Counted from the first letter of the stretch, positions 32,696-41,421 are shown. The stretch: DNA of 61,696 nucleotides from an uncultured Oscillospiraceae bacterium (GCA_947629955.1 CANRFT010000010.1:1-61696), one strand, 5' to 3'. Numbers and translations are program-made. The notes: generated by a model not told the origin, from the letters alone.

Positions 32696-32947
32696 ATGGA
32701 GAGCATCATCGTGGGCGTGCTGGCGCTGATCGGGACGCTGGCGGGCACCTATTTCGCCAACCGGAAGAGCGCGGCGATCATCGCCTACCGGCTGGAGGCG
32801 CTGGAGAAAAAGGTCCAGGCCCACAACAGCCTGGTGGAGCGCGTCTATCATCTGGAGGAAAAGGACGCCATCCACGACGAGAAGCTGAAAGCGGCCAACC
32901 ACCGCATCAGCGATCTGATGGAACAGGTCATGAGAAAGGGGGAGTAG
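32696..32947 (+). CDS. XhlA-like phage membrane-associated protein
   Basis: An 83-residue protein with an N-terminal transmembrane segment (MESIIVGVLALIGTLAGTYF) and a charged coiled-coil tail (LEALEKKVQAHNSLVERVYH, then KLKAANHRISDLMEQ). The pattern VERVY-LEEK-KLKAANHRISDL is characteristic of small proteins next to holins in Firmicutes prophages. GAGGGGGTGAGAGGG precedes the ATG. First of four coupled lysis-type genes. Confidence 0.82.
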   Translation: MESIIVGVLALIGTLAGTYFANRKSAAIIAYRLEALEKKVQAHNSLVERVYHLEEKDAIHDEKLKAANHRISDLMEQVMRKGE

Positions 32948-32951
32948 ACAT

Positions 32952-33149
32952 ATGGAACTGTTGAAAACGCGGCTGGCCAATCTGCTGACCGTCAAGAGCC
33001 TGGTGACCATCATCCTGACGGCGGTGTTCGCGGTGCTGACGTGCACGGGCCGGCTGGAGCAGAGCTTCATGACCATCTACACGGTGATCGTGTCGTTCTA
33101 CTTCGGGGTGCAGACCACCAAAGAAAACACCGGAGGCGGGGCAGATTGA
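32952..33149 (+). CDS. Phage-type holin
   Basis: A 65-residue protein with two hydrophobic segments (LVTIILTAVFAVLTCTG and FMTIYTVIVSFYFGVQ) and short polar ends; KTRLANLLTVKSLVT is typical of a Firmicutes holin family. Such proteins form membrane lesions that release endolysin. It starts four nt after the preceding gene and its stop overlaps the endolysin start. Confidence 0.82.
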   Translation: MELLKTRLANLLTVKSLVTIILTAVFAVLTCTGRLEQSFMTIYTVIVSFYFGVQTTKENTGGGAD

Positions 33150-33949
33150 CGGCGGCGGAGCGGCTGCTGGCCACCGCCAGGGCGGAGATCGGCTACCATG
33201 AGAAGGCCAGCAACAGGGTTTTGGACAGCAAGACCGGCAACGCCGGGGACCGGAATTACACCAAGTACGCCCGGGACCTGGACGCCCTGGGGGACGTCTA
33301 CAACGGCGGAAAGAACGGCTACGACTGGTGCGACGTGTTCGTGGACTGGTGCTTCATCACCACCTTCGGCAAAGAGCTGGGGATGAAGCTGCTCTGTCAG
33401 CCCTACCGGGGCTGCGGCGCGGGCACCAGATACTCCATGGGATACTATCAGGCCAGGGGGCAGTTCCACCGGACGAGGCCCCAGCCGGGAGATCAGATCT
33501 TCTTCGGCACCTCAAAGTCCGTAAATCACACGGGCATCGTGGAGCGGGTCGGGGGCGGCACGGTGTACACCATCGAGGGGAACACCGGCGGCGGCGTACA
33601 GGTGGCCCGGAAGTTCTACGGGCTGAACGGGAAGACCATCCTGGGCTACGGGCGGCCGGACTGGTCGCTGGTGAAGGAGGAGTCGGCAAAGCAGCCGGCA
33701 CAGCAGCAGAAGGGGGACGACGATACGCTGACATACGAGCAATTCAGGGAGTACATGGAGAAATACCGGGCGGAACTACAGGCCAAAGAGGGCAGCGGCT
33801 GGAGCCGGGAGGCCCGGGACTGGGCGGTGGAGCGCGGTTTGTTCCAGGGGGCCGGCGGGGAGAGCGACTATCTGTGGCAGGATTTTCTGACCCGGGAACA
33901 GGCGGCGGCCCTGTTCCAGCGGTTCGACCGGACGCTGGAGGGGGCATGA
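33146..33949 (+). CDS. Endolysin-like peptidoglycan hydrolase (CHAP-type)
   Basis: A 267-residue protein read from a TTG that overlaps the holin stop (TTGA). Residues ~1-175 form an NlpC/P60- or CHAP-like amidase/peptidase: KNGYDWCDVFVDWCFITT with the likely Cys nucleophile (~62), QPGDQIFFG, and HTGIVERVGGGTVYTIEGNT with the catalytic His and Asn/Glu polar residue. The C-terminal part (~200-267) carries REARDWAVERGLFQGAGG and DFLTREQAAALFQRFDR, an S-layer-homology-like or cell-wall-binding helix pair. No signal peptide, consistent with holin-dependent release. GGAGG lies nine nt before the TTG. Confidence 0.83.
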   Translation: MTAAERLLATARAEIGYHEKASNRVLDSKTGNAGDRNYTKYARDLDALGDVYNGGKNGYDWCDVFVDWCFITTFGKELGMKLLCQPYRGCGAGTRYSMGYYQARGQFHRTRPQPGDQIFFGTSKSVNHTGIVERVGGGTVYTIEGNTGGGVQVARKFYGLNGKTILGYGRPDWSLVKEESAKQPAQQQKGDDDTLTYEQFREYMEKYRAELQAKEGSGWSREARDWAVERGLFQGAGGESDYLWQDFLTREQAAALFQRFDRTLEGA

Positions 33950-34236
33950 AAAAGCTCCAGTGGTCCAAGCTGGTCACCCTGCTGGTGATCCTGCTGGGGT
34001 TCGTCATCGTGCAGGAGTGCTTCGTGCTGATGTACCTCTGCATCCGGGACGGGTACACCTCCACCGCCGCGTGGCTGACGGCGGCGGTGGGGCTGGCCGA
34101 GGCGGTGATAGCCGCCGGGGTCTCCGGCTACCTGTCCCTGTGCAAAAGCGACCACCGGGAGGGGGGCGTCACCTTCGAGGCCGCCAGAGCCAGCGGCTTT
34201 TCGGAGAAGGACCCCTCCGACGGCCCATCCATCTGA
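33946..34236 (+). CDS. Small two-helix membrane protein of the lysis cassette
   Basis: A 96-residue protein with two transmembrane segments (LVTLLVILLGFVIVQECFVL and AAWLTAAVGLAEAVIAAGVS) and a polar C-terminal tail (VTFEAARASGFSEKDPSD). The start overlaps the endolysin stop (ATGA). No function is recognisable; the position suggests a lysis accessory or immunity-like role. Ends five nt before a terminator. Confidence 0.72.
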   Translation: MKKLQWSKLVTLLVILLGFVIVQECFVLMYLCIRDGYTSTAAWLTAAVGLAEAVIAAGVSGYLSLCKSDHREGGVTFEAARASGFSEKDPSDGPSI

Positions 34237-34240
34237 GCGG

Positions 34241-34272
34241 AACGGTCCCGCGACGTTCGCGGGGCCGTTTTT
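34241..34272 (+). terminator. Terminator of the lysis cassette
   Basis: 13-bp stem (one G-U pair), CGT loop, followed by TTTTT. Confidence 0.9.
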
Positions 34273-34295
34273 CTGCCCGGCGCCCGCGGCCGGGT

Positions 34296-34324
34296 TTGAC
34301 TTGCGGGGCGGGTCCTGCTATAAT
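34296..34324 (+). promoter_or_regulatory. Promoter of the aldehyde dehydrogenase gene
   Basis: -35 TTGACT, 17-bp spacer, extended -10 TGC-TATAAT; the strongest consensus match in the window, ~50 nt before the ATG. Confidence 0.88.
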
Positions 34325-34374
34325 TTTCCCAAACGAAGCCCGGTTTCGGGCCGGACACACAGGAGGGACAGACC

Positions 34375-35754
34375 ATGACGGAACAGGAGATCGGCGCCAT
34401 TGTGGAACGGCAGCGGGAGTGGTTTCTCACCGGGGCCACTTTGGACGTGGGGGAACGCGTCAAGGCGCTGAAAAAGCTGAGGGCGGCCATCGCCGTCCAC
34501 GAGGGGGAGATCAACGCCGCCCTCAAGGCCGACCTGGGCAAGAGCGCCGCGGAGAGCTACATGTGCGAGGTGGGCATGACCCAGGCGGAGATCAGCCATA
34601 TGCTCAAGCACATCCGCGACTACGCGGGAGAGAAACAGGTGCGGACGCCCCTGGCCCAGTTCGCCGCCCGGAGCTGTCAGAAGCCCTCCCCCTACGGGGT
34701 GACGCTCATCATGAGCCCCTGGAACTACCCTTTCCTGCTGACCATGGAGCCGCTGGTGGACGCCCTCAGCGCCGGCAATATCGCCGTTGTGAAGCCCAGC
34801 GCCTACTCCCCCAACACAAGCGCGGTGATCCAGAAGATCCTGGAGCGGTGCTTCCCCGCCGAGTACGTGGCGGTGGTCACCGGGGGGCGGGCGGAGAACA
34901 CCGCTCTGCTGGAGCAGAAATTCGACTATATCTTCTTCACCGGCAGCCAGGCGGTGGGCAAGGAGGTCATGCGGAGGGCGGCGGAGCATCTCACCCCTGT
35001 GACCCTGGAACTGGGGGGCAAGAGCCCCTGCATCGTGGAGCGGACCGCGGACCTGAAGCTGGCCGCCCGGCGCATCGTGTTCGGCAAGTTTTTGAACTGC
35101 GGCCAGACCTGCGTGGCCCCGGACTATATCCTGTGTGACCCGGCCGTGAAGGACAAACTCATCGCCCAGATCAAGGTCCAGATCGAAAAGCAGTTCGGGA
35201 AACGGCCGCTGGAGAACCAGGACTACGGCAGGATCGTCAACGAGAAGCACTTTCGGCGGCTGCTGGGGCTCATCAACCCGGCCAAGGTGGTCCACGGGGG
35301 CTCCTCCAACGGGGAGACCCTGCGCATCGAGCCCACAGTGCTGGATAACGTCACCTGGGACGACGGGGTGATGGGAGAGGAGATCTTTGGCCCCATCCTG
35401 CCGGTGCTGACCTATGAGTCTATCGACCAGGCCATCGAGACGGTGAACCGCCGCCAGCACCCCCTGGCCCTGTACCTGTTCACCTCCCGCAGAGCGGTGG
35501 CCCGGAAAGTCATGGGCCGGTGCGGGTTCGGGGGCGGCTGCGTCAACGACGTGGTCATCCACCTGGCCACCAGCGAGATGGGGTTCGGCGGCTTCGGGGA
35601 GAGCGGCATGGGGGCCTATCACGGCAAGGCCGGGTTCGACACATTCAGCCATTACAAGAGCATCGTGGACAAAAAGACCTGGATCGACCTGCCCATGCGG
35701 TATCAGCCCTACACAAAGGGCAAAAACCTGACCATCCGCTTTTTCCTGAAATAG
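34375..35754 (+). CDS. Aldehyde dehydrogenase (YwdH-like, short class 3 type)
   Basis: A 459-residue NAD(P)-dependent aldehyde dehydrogenase, short form without C-terminal extension. Oxyanion Asn in MSPWNYPFLL (~114-123), NAD-binding Lys in VVKPSAYSPNTS, FTGSQAVGKEVMRRAAEHL, catalytic Glu in TLELGGKSPC (~216) and catalytic Cys in NCGQTCVAPDY (~247). End motif SGMGAYHGKAGFDTFSHYKS is typical of the class 3/YwdH-like group that oxidises long-chain or aromatic aldehydes. Single-gene unit with a consensus promoter, probably well expressed. Substrate not assignable. Confidence 0.94.
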   Translation: MTEQEIGAIVERQREWFLTGATLDVGERVKALKKLRAAIAVHEGEINAALKADLGKSAAESYMCEVGMTQAEISHMLKHIRDYAGEKQVRTPLAQFAARSCQKPSPYGVTLIMSPWNYPFLLTMEPLVDALSAGNIAVVKPSAYSPNTSAVIQKILERCFPAEYVAVVTGGRAENTALLEQKFDYIFFTGSQAVGKEVMRRAAEHLTPVTLELGGKSPCIVERTADLKLAARRIVFGKFLNCGQTCVAPDYILCDPAVKDKLIAQIKVQIEKQFGKRPLENQDYGRIVNEKHFRRLLGLINPAKVVHGGSSNGETLRIEPTVLDNVTWDDGVMGEEIFGPILPVLTYESIDQAIETVNRRQHPLALYLFTSRRAVARKVMGRCGFGGGCVNDVVIHLATSEMGFGGFGESGMGAYHGKAGFDTFSHYKSIVDKKTWIDLPMRYQPYTKGKNLTIRFFLK

Positions 35755-35770
35755 CAGAAAGCACGTGAAA

Positions 35771-35803
35771 AGAGGGCGCATCCGCATAGCGGACGCGCCC
35801 TCT
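35771..35803. terminator. Bidirectional terminator between ALDH and PatB copy 2
   Basis: AGAGGGCGC / GCGCCCTCT stem with an inner CCGC/GCGG pair; TTTT follows on the minus-strand side. Confidence 0.8.
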
Positions 35804-35818
35804 CATGCGGATCTTGAG

Positions 35819-37021
35819 TCAGTCGGCGTGGAACACATATTTGTCCAGCCGGTCGAATGCTTCCTGTACTCTGGACAGGGGCAGAGCCAGGTTCATGCGG
35901 ATGTGGTTCGCCCCGTGGAAGGGCCGCCCGTCCTGCCAGACCACCCCAACGTCCCAGCCGGCGGCCAGCAGCTCATCCATGGTCTTCCCGTGGGCGCTGA
36001 GCCACGCCCCGCAGTCCAGGAACAGCATATAGGTGCCCTGGGGCCGGGTGACCTTGACCCCCTCGAAGTGGGCGCGGATGTAATCGCAGGCGTAGGTCAC
36101 GTTGCCGGACAGCACCTGCCGCAGCTCCTCCAGCCACTCCTCGCCGCCGGGGGAGCAGGCCCCGATGAGGGCGTGCATGGACAGCACGTTCATGGAGTTG
36201 TAGTGACTCAGGGAGGACTCCTTGTCCACCCGCTCCCGGAGTGCCTTGTTCCAGATGATGTGGTAGCTGCCCACCAGCCCCGCCAGGTTGAAGGTCTTGG
36301 AGGGGGCGTAGAGGGCCACGGTGCGGTTCTTCGCGTCCTCCGATACGGACTGGGTGGGGATGTGGCGGTTGCCGTCCAGGGTCAGATCGGACCAGATCTC
36401 GTCGGACACCACCATCACGTCATGCTTTTTGAACAACTCCATGGCCCGCTCCAGCTCCTGCCGCTCCCACACCCGGCCGGTGGGGTTGTGGGGGGAGCAG
36501 AGGATGGCGGCGTGGATCTTGTTGTCCACGATCTTTCGCTCCATGTCGGCGTAGTCCATGCGGTACACGCCGTTCTCGTCCTGGACCAGCGGGCTGTGGA
36601 CGATGTGGTAGCCGTTGTTGGTGAGCGCCCCGGTGAATCCCACATAGGTGGGGGAGTGGACCAGCACGTTGTCGCCCTTGGAGCACATCACGTTCAGGGC
36701 GGACACCACGCCCCCCAGCACGCCGTTCTCGTAGCCGATGTGATCCCTGGTCAGGCCGGTGACCCCGTTGCGGCGCGCCTGCCAATTGATGATGGCGCCG
36801 TAATATTCCTCGCTGGGGTAGAAGTAGCCGAAGGCGGGGTGTTCGATCCGGCGGACCATGGCCCCGGTGATGGCCTCCGGCGCGGGGAAGTTCATGTCCG
36901 CCACCCACATGGGGATGGGGTCGAAGCCCTCTCTGGGCGCGGGGTAGGTTTTGCCCACCGCGTCCAGGGCGATGGCGTCCCTCCCCCGGCGGTCCAGGAT
37001 GGTGGTGAAGTCGTATTTCAT
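35819..37021 (-). CDS. PatB/MalY-type PLP aminotransferase-fold enzyme (copy 2)
   Basis: A 400-residue MalY/PatB-type PLP enzyme. Marks: PMWVADMNFPAPEAITGAM, FGYFYPSEEYYGAIINWQ, GGVVSALNVMCSKGDNVL, LCSPHNPTGRVWER, VVSDEIWSDLT (PLP Asp), APSKTFNLAGLVGSYHI with the Schiff-base Lys (~residue 238), and C-terminal FHGANHIRMNLALPLSRV. Probably a C-S lyase acting on cystathionine or related thioethers. It is a single-gene unit with its own promoter, 4.2 kb from a diverged relative. Confidence 0.93.
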   Translation of the reverse strand: MKYDFTTILDRRGRDAIALDAVGKTYPAPREGFDPIPMWVADMNFPAPEAITGAMVRRIEHPAFGYFYPSEEYYGAIINWQARRNGVTGLTRDHIGYENGVLGGVVSALNVMCSKGDNVLVHSPTYVGFTGALTNNGYHIVHSPLVQDENGVYRMDYADMERKIVDNKIHAAILCSPHNPTGRVWERQELERAMELFKKHDVMVVSDEIWSDLTLDGNRHIPTQSVSEDAKNRTVALYAPSKTFNLAGLVGSYHIIWNKALRERVDKESSLSHYNSMNVLSMHALIGACSPGGEEWLEELRQVLSGNVTYACDYIRAHFEGVKVTRPQGTYMLFLDCGAWLSAHGKTMDELLAAGWDVGVVWQDGRPFHGANHIRMNLALPLSRVQEAFDRLDKYVFHAD

Positions 37022-37053
37022 GGGGTACGGCCTCCCTTTTGTAAGATAAGTTG

Positions 37054-37082
37054 ATTATACTACAGGATTTGACAAAAAGGAA
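37054..37082 (-). promoter_or_regulatory. Promoter of PatB copy 2
   Basis: Minus strand -10 TATAAT (perfect) with a weak -35 TTCCTT at 17 bp. Confidence 0.55.
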
Positions 37083-37092
37083 GGGGCGTGCC

Positions 37093-37121
37093 TTGAAAGA
37101 TGTGGGGGAATGTGGTATGGT
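37093..37121 (+). promoter_or_regulatory. Promoter of the GNAT gene
   Basis: -35 TTGAAA, 17-bp spacer, extended -10 TGG-TATGGT, 45 nt before the ATG. Confidence 0.65.
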
Positions 37122-37166
37122 GGATTTGAGGCGGCAGGGCAAATCCACCTTTGTGGAGGAATCACC

Positions 37167-37634
37167 ATGGAGATAAGAAAGTTACAGGAAAAGGACGCGG
37201 GGGAGGTTTCCGCGTTGATCGCGACAACCCTCTGGACTACGAATATTAAGGACTACTCAGCGGAATACATTGAAAACGAAGTCAAAGCGTTACGGCCTCA
37301 AACTATTTTAGAGAGAGCGAGTTGGACGCATTTCTACGTTTTTTGCGAGGACGGAAAAATAGTTGGGTGTGGGGCGATCGGCCCTTTCTGGGGGAAGACA
37401 GATGAGAGCAGTCTGTTTACTATTTTTGTCCTGCCTGAATACCAAGGGCAGGGAATCGGCAGGAAAATCATTCAAACGCTCGAAGAAGACGAATACTTTT
37501 TAAGAGCAAAGCGGATAGAGATCCCCGCTTCGATCACAGCTGTGCCATTCTATCGTAAAATGGGTTACGATTATAAAAACAGGATCACCACGCCGGATGC
37601 CGAAGGGCTGCTGCGGTTGGAGAAATTTCGGTGA
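37167..37634 (+). CDS. GNAT-family N-acetyltransferase
   Basis: A 155-residue GNAT protein. MEIRKLQEKDAGEVSALI opens the fold, VGCGAIGPFWGKTDESSLF is strand 3-4, and the acetyl-CoA-binding motif A reads FVLPEYQGQGIGRKIIQTLE (~95-114), then SITAVPFYRKMGYDY. The substrate cannot be read. It is more AT-rich than its neighbours and uses codons such as TTA and AAA more, a mild sign of recent transfer. GGAGGA precedes the ATG; own promoter and terminator. Confidence 0.9.
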   Translation: MEIRKLQEKDAGEVSALIATTLWTTNIKDYSAEYIENEVKALRPQTILERASWTHFYVFCEDGKIVGCGAIGPFWGKTDESSLFTIFVLPEYQGQGIGRKIIQTLEEDEYFLRAKRIEIPASITAVPFYRKMGYDYKNRITTPDAEGLLRLEKFR

Positions 37635-37666
37635 ATTTCCATTTGCGGGAAAATAGCCAGAAGGCC

Positions 37667-37704
37667 AAAAAAGGAGCCGCCAGCATATTGGCAGCTCCTT
37701 TTTT
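37667..37704. terminator. Bidirectional terminator after GNAT
   Basis: AAAAAAGGAGC / GCTCCTTTTTT arms with an inner GCCA/TGGC pair; T-runs on both strands serve the converging GNAT and hydrolase genes. Confidence 0.9.
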
Positions 37705-37733
37705 GCGGCTCTACCGCCGCAGAGTACCTTCCG

Positions 37734-38444
37734 CTATCCCCCGGCGGCCTCCGCAAAGGCGCGGAAGATGGCGCGGCTGGCCCCGTCCCGGCGGAAGGAG
37801 AACTCCGGGTGCCACTGCACCCCCCAGACGAATCGGGCGGAGGGAAGGTATACCCCCTCGACCAGCCCATCCTCTGCCCGGGCCATTACCCGCAGGGAGG
37901 GGGCCAGGTCTTTGATCCCCTGATGGTGGCAGCTGTTGACCGCCAGCCGTTCCGTCCCCAACAGGCCGCGGAGAGGGCTCTCCGGAGCCAGGATCACCTC
38001 ATGGGAGGGGCGATCGTAGGGGGCGGGCTGCCGGTGAGACAGCGGCGAGGGCCGCTGGGAGGGCAGGTCCTGGTACAGCGTCCCGCCCAGGGCGGCGTTC
38101 ATCAGCTGGACGCCCCGGCAGATGCCCAGCACCGGCCTGTCCATGGCAATGGCCCTCCGCAGCAGGGCGGGTTCCATCCCGTCCCGCCCGGGACAGAGCG
38201 GGCCGCACTCCGGCAAAGATCCCTCCCCATACAGACCGGGAGACAGGTCGTGGCCGCCGGTGAACAGGAGCCCATCGCACAGGCGGACCAACCGGTCCAG
38301 GTCGCCGGGGTCTGCGGTGAGGGGAAGGGTCAGGGGCAGACACCCCGCCTGCTCCAGTCCCTCCAGATAGCCGGGGAGCATCCAGAAGCTGTCCTTATGC
38401 TCGTCCCACAGGGGGATCACGCCGATGATGGGTTTGTCGTTCAT
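37734..38444 (-). CDS. Class I glutamine amidotransferase-like hydrolase (PuuD/C26 family)
   Basis: A 236-residue gamma-glutamyl-gamma-aminobutyrate hydrolase-family protein. Class I GAT triad: Cys in VLGICRGVQLMN (~108), His and Glu in GVQWHPEF (~210-212). GHDLSPGLYG and YQDLPSQRPSPLSH are typical family blocks. Members cleave gamma-glutamyl amides, as in polyamine breakdown; substrate here is inferred only. It lies 69 nt after uraA with a hairpin between, transcribed away from it. Confidence 0.88.
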   Translation of the reverse strand: MNDKPIIGVIPLWDEHKDSFWMLPGYLEGLEQAGCLPLTLPLTADPGDLDRLVRLCDGLLFTGGHDLSPGLYGEGSLPECGPLCPGRDGMEPALLRRAIAMDRPVLGICRGVQLMNAALGGTLYQDLPSQRPSPLSHRQPAPYDRPSHEVILAPESPLRGLLGTERLAVNSCHHQGIKDLAPSLRVMARAEDGLVEGVYLPSARFVWGVQWHPEFSFRRDGASRAIFRAFAEAAGG

Positions 38445-38464
38445 GGGATCACCTCAAAAAACGG

Positions 38465-38490
38465 AAAGGCGCCCCGAGAGGGGCGCCTTT
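38465..38490 (-). terminator. Terminator of the permease operon
   Basis: 11-bp AAAGGCGCCCC / GGGGCGCCTTT stem, GAGA loop, then a TTTT stretch after four bases on the minus strand. Confidence 0.85.
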
Positions 38491-38513
38491 GCCGGTCACA
38501 TCGATCTCTTTGC

Positions 38514-39902
38514 TCAATACTGGCCCAGGGAGCCGGAGGGACGGTGCTCGTCCTTGGCGGGCTCGCCGAAGGTGTAGTCCTTGCCGGGGAGGACGGCGTT
38601 GAGCAGGATGCCGGCGATGGCGGCGATGGCCAGACCGGTCAGGGTGACGGTGGCGCCGCCGACGGTGAAGGACAGGCCGTTGGAGAAGCCCAGGCCGCAG
38701 ACCAGGACGGTGGCGGCCACGATCAGGTTGCGGGAGTTGGTGAAGTCCACCTGGTTCTCCACCAGGTTGCGCACGCCGATGGCGGAGATCATGCCGTAGA
38801 GGATGAAGGACACGCCGCCGATGATGGCGGAGGGCATGGAGCCGATGACGGCCGCGAACAGGGGGGAGAAGGAGAGGACCAGGGCGTAGATAGCGGCCAG
38901 GCGGATGACCCGGGGGTCATACACCCGGGACAGCACCAGTACGCCGGTGTTCTCGCCGTAGGTGGTGTTGGCGGGGCCGCCGAACAGGCCGGCCAGAGAG
39001 GTGGCCAGACCGTCGCCGATCAGGGTGCGGTGCAGACCGGGGTCCTCCAGGAAATTGGAGCCCACGGTGGCGGAAATGGCGGACATATCGCCGATGTGCT
39101 CCATCATGGAGGCGATGGCGATGGGGGCCATCACCAGGATGGCGGACAGGTCAAACTTGGCGACGGAACCGGAGAAGTCGGTGAAGAAGGGCTGGAGGCC
39201 CACGATCTGAGCGCTCTGGATGCTGGTGAAGTCGATGAGCTGGGGCCCGCCGGCCAGGGTGACGATCAGGGCCACGAGATAGCTGCCCACCACGCCCAGC
39301 AGGATGGGGATGATCTTGACCATGCCCTTGCCCCAGATGTTGGCCGCCACGATGATGACGATGGCCACCAGGGCCAGCCACCAACAGGTGGAGGCGTTGG
39401 TCACGGCGGAGGGGGCCAGGTTCAGGCCGATGCAGATGATGATGGGGCCGGTGACCACGGGGGGCAGGAAGCGCATGACCTTGTGGACCCCCACCAGCTT
39501 CACCAGCAGGGCCAGCACCAGGTAGAGCAGGCCGGCCACCACGATGCCGCCGCAGGTGTACTGGAGCTTTTCAGCCTGGGACATATTGGCGTAGATGCCC
39601 TCGCTCATGCCGCCCATGGCCGCGAAGCCGCCCAGGAAGGCGAAGGAGGAGCCCAGGAAGGCGGGCACCTTCATCCTGGCGCACACGTGGAAGAGCAGGG
39701 TGCCGAAGCCGGCGAAGAACAGGGTGGTCTGGATGGACAGGGGCATGCCGATGGCGTCCCCGGCGCCGTTGGTCTGGCTGTTCACCAGGATGGGCACCAG
39801 GATGGTGGCCCCGAACATGGCGAACATGTGCTGGAGGCCCAGCAGCAGCATTTTGGGCACGCCCAGGGTCCGGGCGTCGCGGATGGGTTCTTGGTTGTTC
39901 AT
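38514..39902 (-). CDS. uraA: Uracil permease (NCS2 family)
   Basis: A 462-residue polytopic NCS2 transporter (about 14 membrane segments) that imports uracil with protons. Marks: LLLGLQHMFAMFGATILVP, LGSSFAFLGGFAAMGG, PIIICIGLNLAPSAV, PIAIASMMEHIGDMSAIS (conserved Glu/His region of NCS2), GLFGGPANTTYGENTGVL (the family signature with TYGEN). It lies 76 nt after the purine permease and is transcribed in the same direction; a hairpin in between suggests partial read-through. Confidence 0.95.
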   Translation of the reverse strand: MNNQEPIRDARTLGVPKMLLLGLQHMFAMFGATILVPILVNSQTNGAGDAIGMPLSIQTTLFFAGFGTLLFHVCARMKVPAFLGSSFAFLGGFAAMGGMSEGIYANMSQAEKLQYTCGGIVVAGLLYLVLALLVKLVGVHKVMRFLPPVVTGPIIICIGLNLAPSAVTNASTCWWLALVAIVIIVAANIWGKGMVKIIPILLGVVGSYLVALIVTLAGGPQLIDFTSIQSAQIVGLQPFFTDFSGSVAKFDLSAILVMAPIAIASMMEHIGDMSAISATVGSNFLEDPGLHRTLIGDGLATSLAGLFGGPANTTYGENTGVLVLSRVYDPRVIRLAAIYALVLSFSPLFAAVIGSMPSAIIGGVSFILYGMISAIGVRNLVENQVDFTNSRNLIVAATVLVCGLGFSNGLSFTVGGATVTLTGLAIAAIAGILLNAVLPGKDYTFGEPAKDEHRPSGSLGQY

Positions 39903-39937
39903 TGGGATCGCTCACTTTCTCATGTATTCCGTGGAAA

Positions 39938-39963
39938 CGCCCTCCGCCTTTCGACGGAGGGCG
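39938..39963 (-). terminator. Hairpin between the two permease genes
   Basis: CGCCCTCCG / CGGAGGGCG with eight-nt loop; only TTT follows on the minus strand, so likely an attenuator or partial terminator. Confidence 0.55.
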
Positions 39964-39978
39964 CGTCGCTGCGCTTGC

Positions 39979-41421
39979 TCAGAAGGCCAGGAAGAACTTC
40001 ACCAGGAAGATGGCGGAGATCACATAGGTGAGGACGGACACGTCCTTGGCGCGGCCGGTGAAGAGCTTGATGACGGTGTAGGAGATGAGCCCCAGGCCGA
40101 TGCCGTGGCCGATGGAGCCGGAGATGGGCATGGCCAGCAGCATGATGAACACGGGCACGGCGATAGCCATGTCGCTCAGGTCGATGTTCTTCAGCCCGCC
40201 CAGCATCAGGATGCCCACATAGATCAGGGCGGCGGAGGTGGCGGCGGCGGGGATGATGGCCGCGATGGGGCTGATGAACATGCAGGCCAGGAACAGGATG
40301 CCGGTGGTGAGGGCGGTCAGGCCGGTGCGGCCGCCGGCCTCCACGCCGGAGGCGGACTCCACGAAGGTGGTGACGGTGGAGGTGCCGGTGCAGGCGCCCA
40401 CCAGGGTGCCCACCGCGTCGGACACCAGGGTCTCGCGCATCTGGGGCATATTGCCGTTCTCGTCCACCATCTTGGCCCGGTTGGCGGTGGCGATGACGGT
40501 GCCGATGGTGTCGAACATATCGATCATGCAGAAGGTGATGATCAGGATGATGACGGTGCCCCAGCCGATGGAGAACAGGGTGGCGAAGTCAAACTTGAAC
40601 AGGGTGGTCTTGGCCATATCGGCGAAGGGGGGCAGCCAGCTGGCGGTGGCCAGGCTGGCAAAGGGATTCTGGTGCAGGAAGATGAACTGGCCCAGCCAGT
40701 TGATGACGGAGGCGGCCAGCATGCCGATGAGCACCGCGCCCTTGACCTGATAGTGGGCCAGGATGATGATGGCGAACAGGCCGATGAACATGGTGATGAC
40801 GGTGAGGACCATGGCGGGCCAGTACTCGCCCAGCTTCTCCTTGGCGGAGCTGGCGGCCAGGGCGCCGAAGAAGTCACGCATCACGTAGTACTCGCCGGAG
40901 GCGCCCTCGCCGGCGTTGGAGCCGAAGCCGATGTTCATCAGCATCAGGCCGATGGCGGGGCCGATGCCCAGCCGGACGCCCAGAGGAATGGCCTCCACGA
41001 TCTTCTGGCGGATGTTGAAGATGGACAGCAGCAGGAACACGATGCCCTCCACCAGGATGATGCACAGACCCGCCTGCAGGCCGGCCAGCATGGAGCAGCC
41101 GGCGGCGCCGGCGATCTGGGCGATGACCACGGCGAAGTAGGAGTTCAGGCCCATGCCGGGGGCCAGGGCGAAGGGCTTGTTGGCCAGGAAGGCCATGCAG
41201 AACATGGCGACGGCGGAGGCCAGGCAGGTGGCCATGAACACGCCGTTCCAGGCGGCGGCGGCATCGTCGCCGAAGGCGCCGAAGGCGCCCTGGCCGAAGC
41301 CAACGATCAGGTTGGGGTTCAGGGCGATGATGTAGGCCATGGTCATGAACGTCGTGACGCCGGCTACGATCTCGGTGCGGACATTGGTGCCGTTTTCTTT
41401 GAGCTTGAAGATACTCTCCAT
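39979..41421 (-). CDS. Guanine/hypoxanthine-type permease (AzgA/PbuG family)
   Basis: A 480-residue purine permease of the AzgA branch. It reads MESIFKLKENGTNVRTEIVAGVTTFMTMAYII (split in two here), NPNLIVGFGQGAFG, PFALAPGMGLNSYFAVV, GLRLGIG-type GVRLGIGPAIGLMLMNIGF, DMFDTIGTVIATANRA, TSTVTTFVESASGVEAGGRTG (family signature). About 12-14 membrane helices. Imports hypoxanthine, guanine or adenine by proton symport; exact base not decided. No purine riboswitch is visible in the 145-nt leader. It has an extended -10 promoter and leads into uraA, a base-salvage pair. Confidence 0.93.
   Translation of the reverse strand: MESIFKLKENGTNVRTEIVAGVTTFMTMAYIIALNPNLIVGFGQGAFGAFGDDAAAAWNGVFMATCLASAVAMFCMAFLANKPFALAPGMGLNSYFAVVIAQIAGAAGCSMLAGLQAGLCIILVEGIVFLLLSIFNIRQKIVEAIPLGVRLGIGPAIGLMLMNIGFGSNAGEGASGEYYVMRDFFGALAASSAKEKLGEYWPAMVLTVITMFIGLFAIIILAHYQVKGAVLIGMLAASVINWLGQFIFLHQNPFASLATASWLPPFADMAKTTLFKFDFATLFSIGWGTVIILIITFCMIDMFDTIGTVIATANRAKMVDENGNMPQMRETLVSDAVGTLVGACTGTSTVTTFVESASGVEAGGRTGLTALTTGILFLACMFISPIAAIIPAAATSAALIYVGILMLGGLKNIDLSDMAIAVPVFIMLLAMPISGSIGHGIGLGLISYTVIKLFTGRAKDVSVLTYVISAIFLVKFFLAF

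Noticed and set aside
32443-34374. A full prophage
   Set aside because: Only four lysis genes are present; no structural, replication or integration genes and no attachment-site repeats are seen.
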